Assembly (NCBI GenBank): GCA_022510785.1 | Contig: JAFLSV010000006.1 | Coordinates: 1 to 64,000 of the forward strand | Direction of reading: 5' to 3' | DNA length: 64,000 nucleotides | Source of the DNA: Desulfovibrionaceae bacterium | GTDB lineage: Bacteria > Desulfobacterota > Desulfovibrionia > Desulfovibrionales > Desulfovibrionaceae | Shown: positions 61,619 to 64,000 of the stretch, one piece after another | How positions within the stretch are numbered: the first letter of the stretch is position 1 | How the letters are laid out: each line of letters starts with the position of its first letter | The notes under the pieces: generated by a model | The model's database searches: none | What the model was told of the DNA's origin: nothing | What the model saw: the letters and a program-made list of their open reading frames with translations, nothing else | Made by a program: the position numbers and the translations under genes

Positions 61619-63681
61619 AAACCGCCTCCGCCGACGCGCTGTCCGCCATCAGGGCCATCCGCAATCTGGGCATTATCGCCCACATCGACGCGGGCAAGAC
61701 CACCCTGAGTGAACGCATCCTGTTCTACAGCCAGAAAATCCATAAAATGGGCGAAGTGCACGACGGCACGGCCACCATGGACTTCATGCCCGAAGAGCAG
61801 GAACGGGGCATCACCATTGCCGCCGCCACCACGTCCTGCCTGTGGAACGATCATACCCTGAATCTCATCGACACTCCCGGCCATGTGGACTTCACCATCG
61901 AAGTGGAGCGCTCGCTGCGGGTGCTGGACGGGGCCGTGGGGGTCTTTTGCGCCGTGGGAGGCGTGGAGCCCCAATCGGAAACCGTCTGGAAGCAGTCGGA
62001 ACGCTTCGGCGTGCCCAAGCTGGCCTTTATCAACAAAATGGATCGGAGCGGCGCGGACTTCGCGGCTGTGCTCGACGCGCTGCGCGTCCGCCTGGACGCC
62101 AGGGCGGTGCCGCTGAACATTCCCCTGGGCGAGGGCGAAAGCTTCCGGGCCGTGCTGGATCTCATCGCCATGCAGCGGCTGGACTTCGATCAGGATTCTC
62201 AGGGCCGGGACGTGCGCGCCGCCCCCCTGAGCGACGAGGAACGCGCCCTGGCCGCCCCCTGGCGGGAAAAAATGCTGGAAAGCCTGGCCGAGGAAGACGA
62301 GAGCTTTCTGGAGGCCTACCTTGGCGAGCATTTCGGGGAAGACGACATCCGTGCGGCCGTGCGCCGGGCCACGCTGAGCCGCCGCATCACTCCGGTGCTG
62401 GCCGGTTCGGCCTTGAGAAATATCGGCGTGCAGCCTTTGCTGGACGCCGTGACCCTGTACCTGCCTTCTCCTCTGGATGTAAGCCCGCCCGTGGCCACAT
62501 CCCCCGACAGCGGAGAGCAAACCATGCTGGAGCTTCGCCCCGACGCTCCCCTGGCCGCCCTTATTTTTAAAGTGCTGTTGGAGGGAGGCCGCAAACTGGC
62601 TTTGCTGCGCATCTACGCGGGCACACTGGCGGAAGGCGACAGCGTGCGCAATGCGGGCCGCAGAACGGATGAGCGTATTTCGCGCCTGTTCCGGCTGCAC
62701 GCGGATCGCCGGGAACAGGTGGCCAGGGCCGGCGTGGGCGATATTGTGGCGGCGCTGGGTCTGCGTTCGGCCCGCACCGGCGACACTATCAGCGCGCCGC
62801 GCGCCCCTGTCCTGCTGGAAAGCGTGTCGGCCTATCAGCCGGTTATCACTCTGGCCTTTGAGCCCCGCAACGCCGACGAAGGCAAAACTCTGGATGAAGC
62901 CCTTGAGCGCTACGCCGTGGAAGACCCCACCCTGTCCGTGCAGCTTGACGAGGGATCGGGCCACCGCATCGTATCCGGCATGGGGGAACTTCACCTGGAA
63001 GTCTTGCGGGAACGCATCCGGCGCGAATACGGTATTGAACCGCGGACGGGGCAGCCCCAGGTGGTCTTGAGGGAAAGCGTGGCCGCCGAAGCGGAAGGCC
63101 ACGGCCTGTTCGACCGCGAGCTGGGCAATGTGCGCCACCATGGCGAAGTCACCCTGACCGTAAGATCGCGCCAACGCGGCGCGGGCAATGTGGTGCGCAT
63201 GGCTCCGGCCCTGGCTTCTCCCGCGGACAAAAAGCTTGCCGTGCCCGCCGCCCTGTGCCAGGAGGCTCTGCAGGGCATAACGGACAGCCTCCTGTCTGGC
63301 CCGCTCACCGGCTACCCGGTTCAGGATGTGGAGGTTACCCTCAGCTCGGTGAACCGCAGGGAAGGCCTGACCACGCCCGCCGGCTGCCACATGGCGGCGG
63401 GCATGGCCATGCGCGAGGCTCTGGAGGCCGCCCGGCCCCTGTGCCTGGAACCCGTCATGCGGATTGAGATAAGCGTGCCGGAGGAGTTTCTGGGCGCGGC
63501 CATCAGCCTGTTCAACAGCTCCGGCGGCAAGGTGGAGCAGCTTTTCGAGCGGGCGGGGTTGAAAGTCGTGCAGGGGCTGGCCCCCATGCGCCGCCTCTTC
63601 GGATTTTCCACCGCGCTGCGCTCGGCCACCCAGGGCCGGGCCGGGCTGGTCATGAGCTTTGAGGTTTACGATGCCGTCTGA
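61615..63681 (+). CDS. Elongation factor G paralogue (EF-G2-like)
   Basis: The 688-residue GTPase has [12 protein letters not shown] (G1), the switch [19 protein letters not shown] (G3) and NKMDRSG (G4), then EF-G domains II-V, ending ..[14 protein letters not shown]. Canonical EF-G usually lies in the str operon with rpsL, rpsG and tuf; here it follows an unknown gene and overlaps rsmA. Domain IV is divergent ([22 protein letters not shown]). It may be a second EF-G with a role in ribosome recycling or stress. GTG 61615 is the start. Confidence 0.85.
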   Translation: MKTASADALSAIRAIRNLGIIAHIDAGKTTLSERILFYSQKIHKMGEVHDGTATMDFMPEEQERGITIAAATTSCLWNDHTLNLIDTPGHVDFTIEVERSLRVLDGAVGVFCAVGGVEPQSETVWKQSERFGVPKLAFINKMDRSGADFAAVLDALRVRLDARAVPLNIPLGEGESFRAVLDLIAMQRLDFDQDSQGRDVRAAPLSDEERALAAPWREKMLESLAEEDESFLEAYLGEHFGEDDIRAAVRRATLSRRITPVLAGSALRNIGVQPLLDAVTLYLPSPLDVSPPVATSPDSGEQTMLELRPDAPLAALIFKVLLEGGRKLALLRIYAGTLAEGDSVRNAGRRTDERISRLFRLHADRREQVARAGVGDIVAALGLRSARTGDTISAPRAPVLLESVSAYQPVITLAFEPRNADEGKTLDEALERYAVEDPTLSVQLDEGSGHRIVSGMGELHLEVLRERIRREYGIEPRTGQPQVVLRESVAAEAEGHGLFDRELGNVRHHGEVTLTVRSRQRGAGNVVRMAPALASPADKKLAVPAALCQEALQGITDSLLSGPLTGYPVQDVEVTLSSVNRREGLTTPAGCHMAAGMAMREALEAARPLCLEPVMRIEISVPEEFLGAAISLFNSSGGKVEQLFERAGLKVVQGLAPMRRLFGFSTALRSATQGRAGLVMSFEVYDAV

Positions 63682-64000
63682 GCCGTGCCCGCGCGCGCGG
63701 GGCTACGGTTCGGCCCCGGACTCGCATGAACAGGCCCGGCCCAAGAAAAGCCTGGGACAGCATTTTTTGCGCGATGAGGGCGCGTGCCGCCGCATTGTGG
63801 AGCTGGCGCGGATTGAAACGGGAGATCAGGTGCTGGAAATAGGCCCCGGACGGGGAGCGCTGACCCGCTTCCTGCGCCCCCTGCCCTGGAGCCGCCTCAT
63901 TCTGGTGGAAAAAGACGACGCCCTGGCCGCGGAGCAGGCCGCGCACCCCCTGCCCGGCCTGGAGGTCACCCACGGCGACGCGCTGGGCTTCGACTGGACA
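63671..64000 (+). CDS. rsmA: 16S rRNA (adenine1518/1519) dimethyltransferase, 5' part only
   Basis: ATG 63671 opens a frame that overlaps the EF-G stop by 11 bases and continues beyond the window. The first 110 residues include [18 protein letters not shown] motif I ([15 protein letters not shown]), the acidic VEKDD and THGDAL, all RsmA/KsgA. It dimethylates two adenines near the 3' end of 16S rRNA. Translation coupling to an EF-G paralogue suggests a shared ribosome-linked control. Confidence 0.92.
   Translation, partial: MPSEPCPRARGYGSAPDSHEQARPKKSLGQHFLRDEGACRRIVELARIETGDQVLEIGPGRGALTRFLRPLPWSRLILVEKDDALAAEQAAHPLPGLEVTHGDALGFDWT

Overview
The window is about 64 kb of GC-rich DNA whose gene content points to a Desulfovibrionaceae bacterium (Desulfovibrio or a close relative). 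The evidence is two adjacent periplasmic multihaem cytochromes of the c3 type, a bacterioferritin with the residue layout of the Desulfovibrio protein, a two-gene glycine decarboxylase, an LpxI lipid A enzyme, a TAXI/TRAP uptake system and an AprA-like flavoprotein. Species cannot be fixed from the sequence alone.

Positions 1-15,500 are an accessory island. It opens with decayed IS110- and IS3-type transposase fragments and an AT-rich membrane protein gene, followed by a 5'-truncated tyrosine recombinase whose second catalytic Arg has become Trp. At the far end lie a possible second integrase remnant, short direct repeats and a tRNA-Ser(GGA). Between them, 3,165-15,061 is a compact one-directional run of eleven genes: ketoacyl-ACP synthase III, acyl carrier protein, short-chain dehydrogenase (apparent CTG start), hexapeptide acyltransferase, a double-domain FkbM methyltransferase, three radical-SAM proteins (one B12-binding type), two paralogous family-2 glycosyltransferases and an SQD1-like UDP-sulfoquinovose synthase. 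I read it as an undescribed pathway for an acylated, methylated and possibly sulfonated surface glycan. It is the best candidate for a new system here.

Positions 15,500-41,260 are mainly core genome: aspartase, isocitrate dehydrogenase, MutY, a cyclophilin, a glycosyltransferase, molybdate transport (modBCA), bacterioferritin, branched-chain amino acid synthesis (ilvB-ilvN-ilvC), a YggT protein, two cytochromes (one with five haem motifs), a PpiD-like chaperone, aconitase, a FlbD-like sigma-54 activator with a degenerate receiver, CheV behind a sigma-28-like promoter, and LpxI.

Positions 40,276-49,408 hold a catabolic or respiratory module: a divergent LysR regulator, TAXI binding protein, fused TRAP permease, FAD flavoprotein and a flavin/iron-sulfur oxidoreductase, with an MFS transporter after a terminator. 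It looks like import plus reductive conversion of an unknown small organic acid. From 49,645 come gcvT-gcvH-gcvPA-gcvPB-lplA, a DUF305 protein, tRNA-Arg(CCG), a PurF-like protein lacking the N-terminal cysteine, a nitronate monooxygenase-like enzyme, a pseudo-receiver/GAF protein, an unknown protein, an EF-G paralogue and the start of rsmA, cut by the window end.
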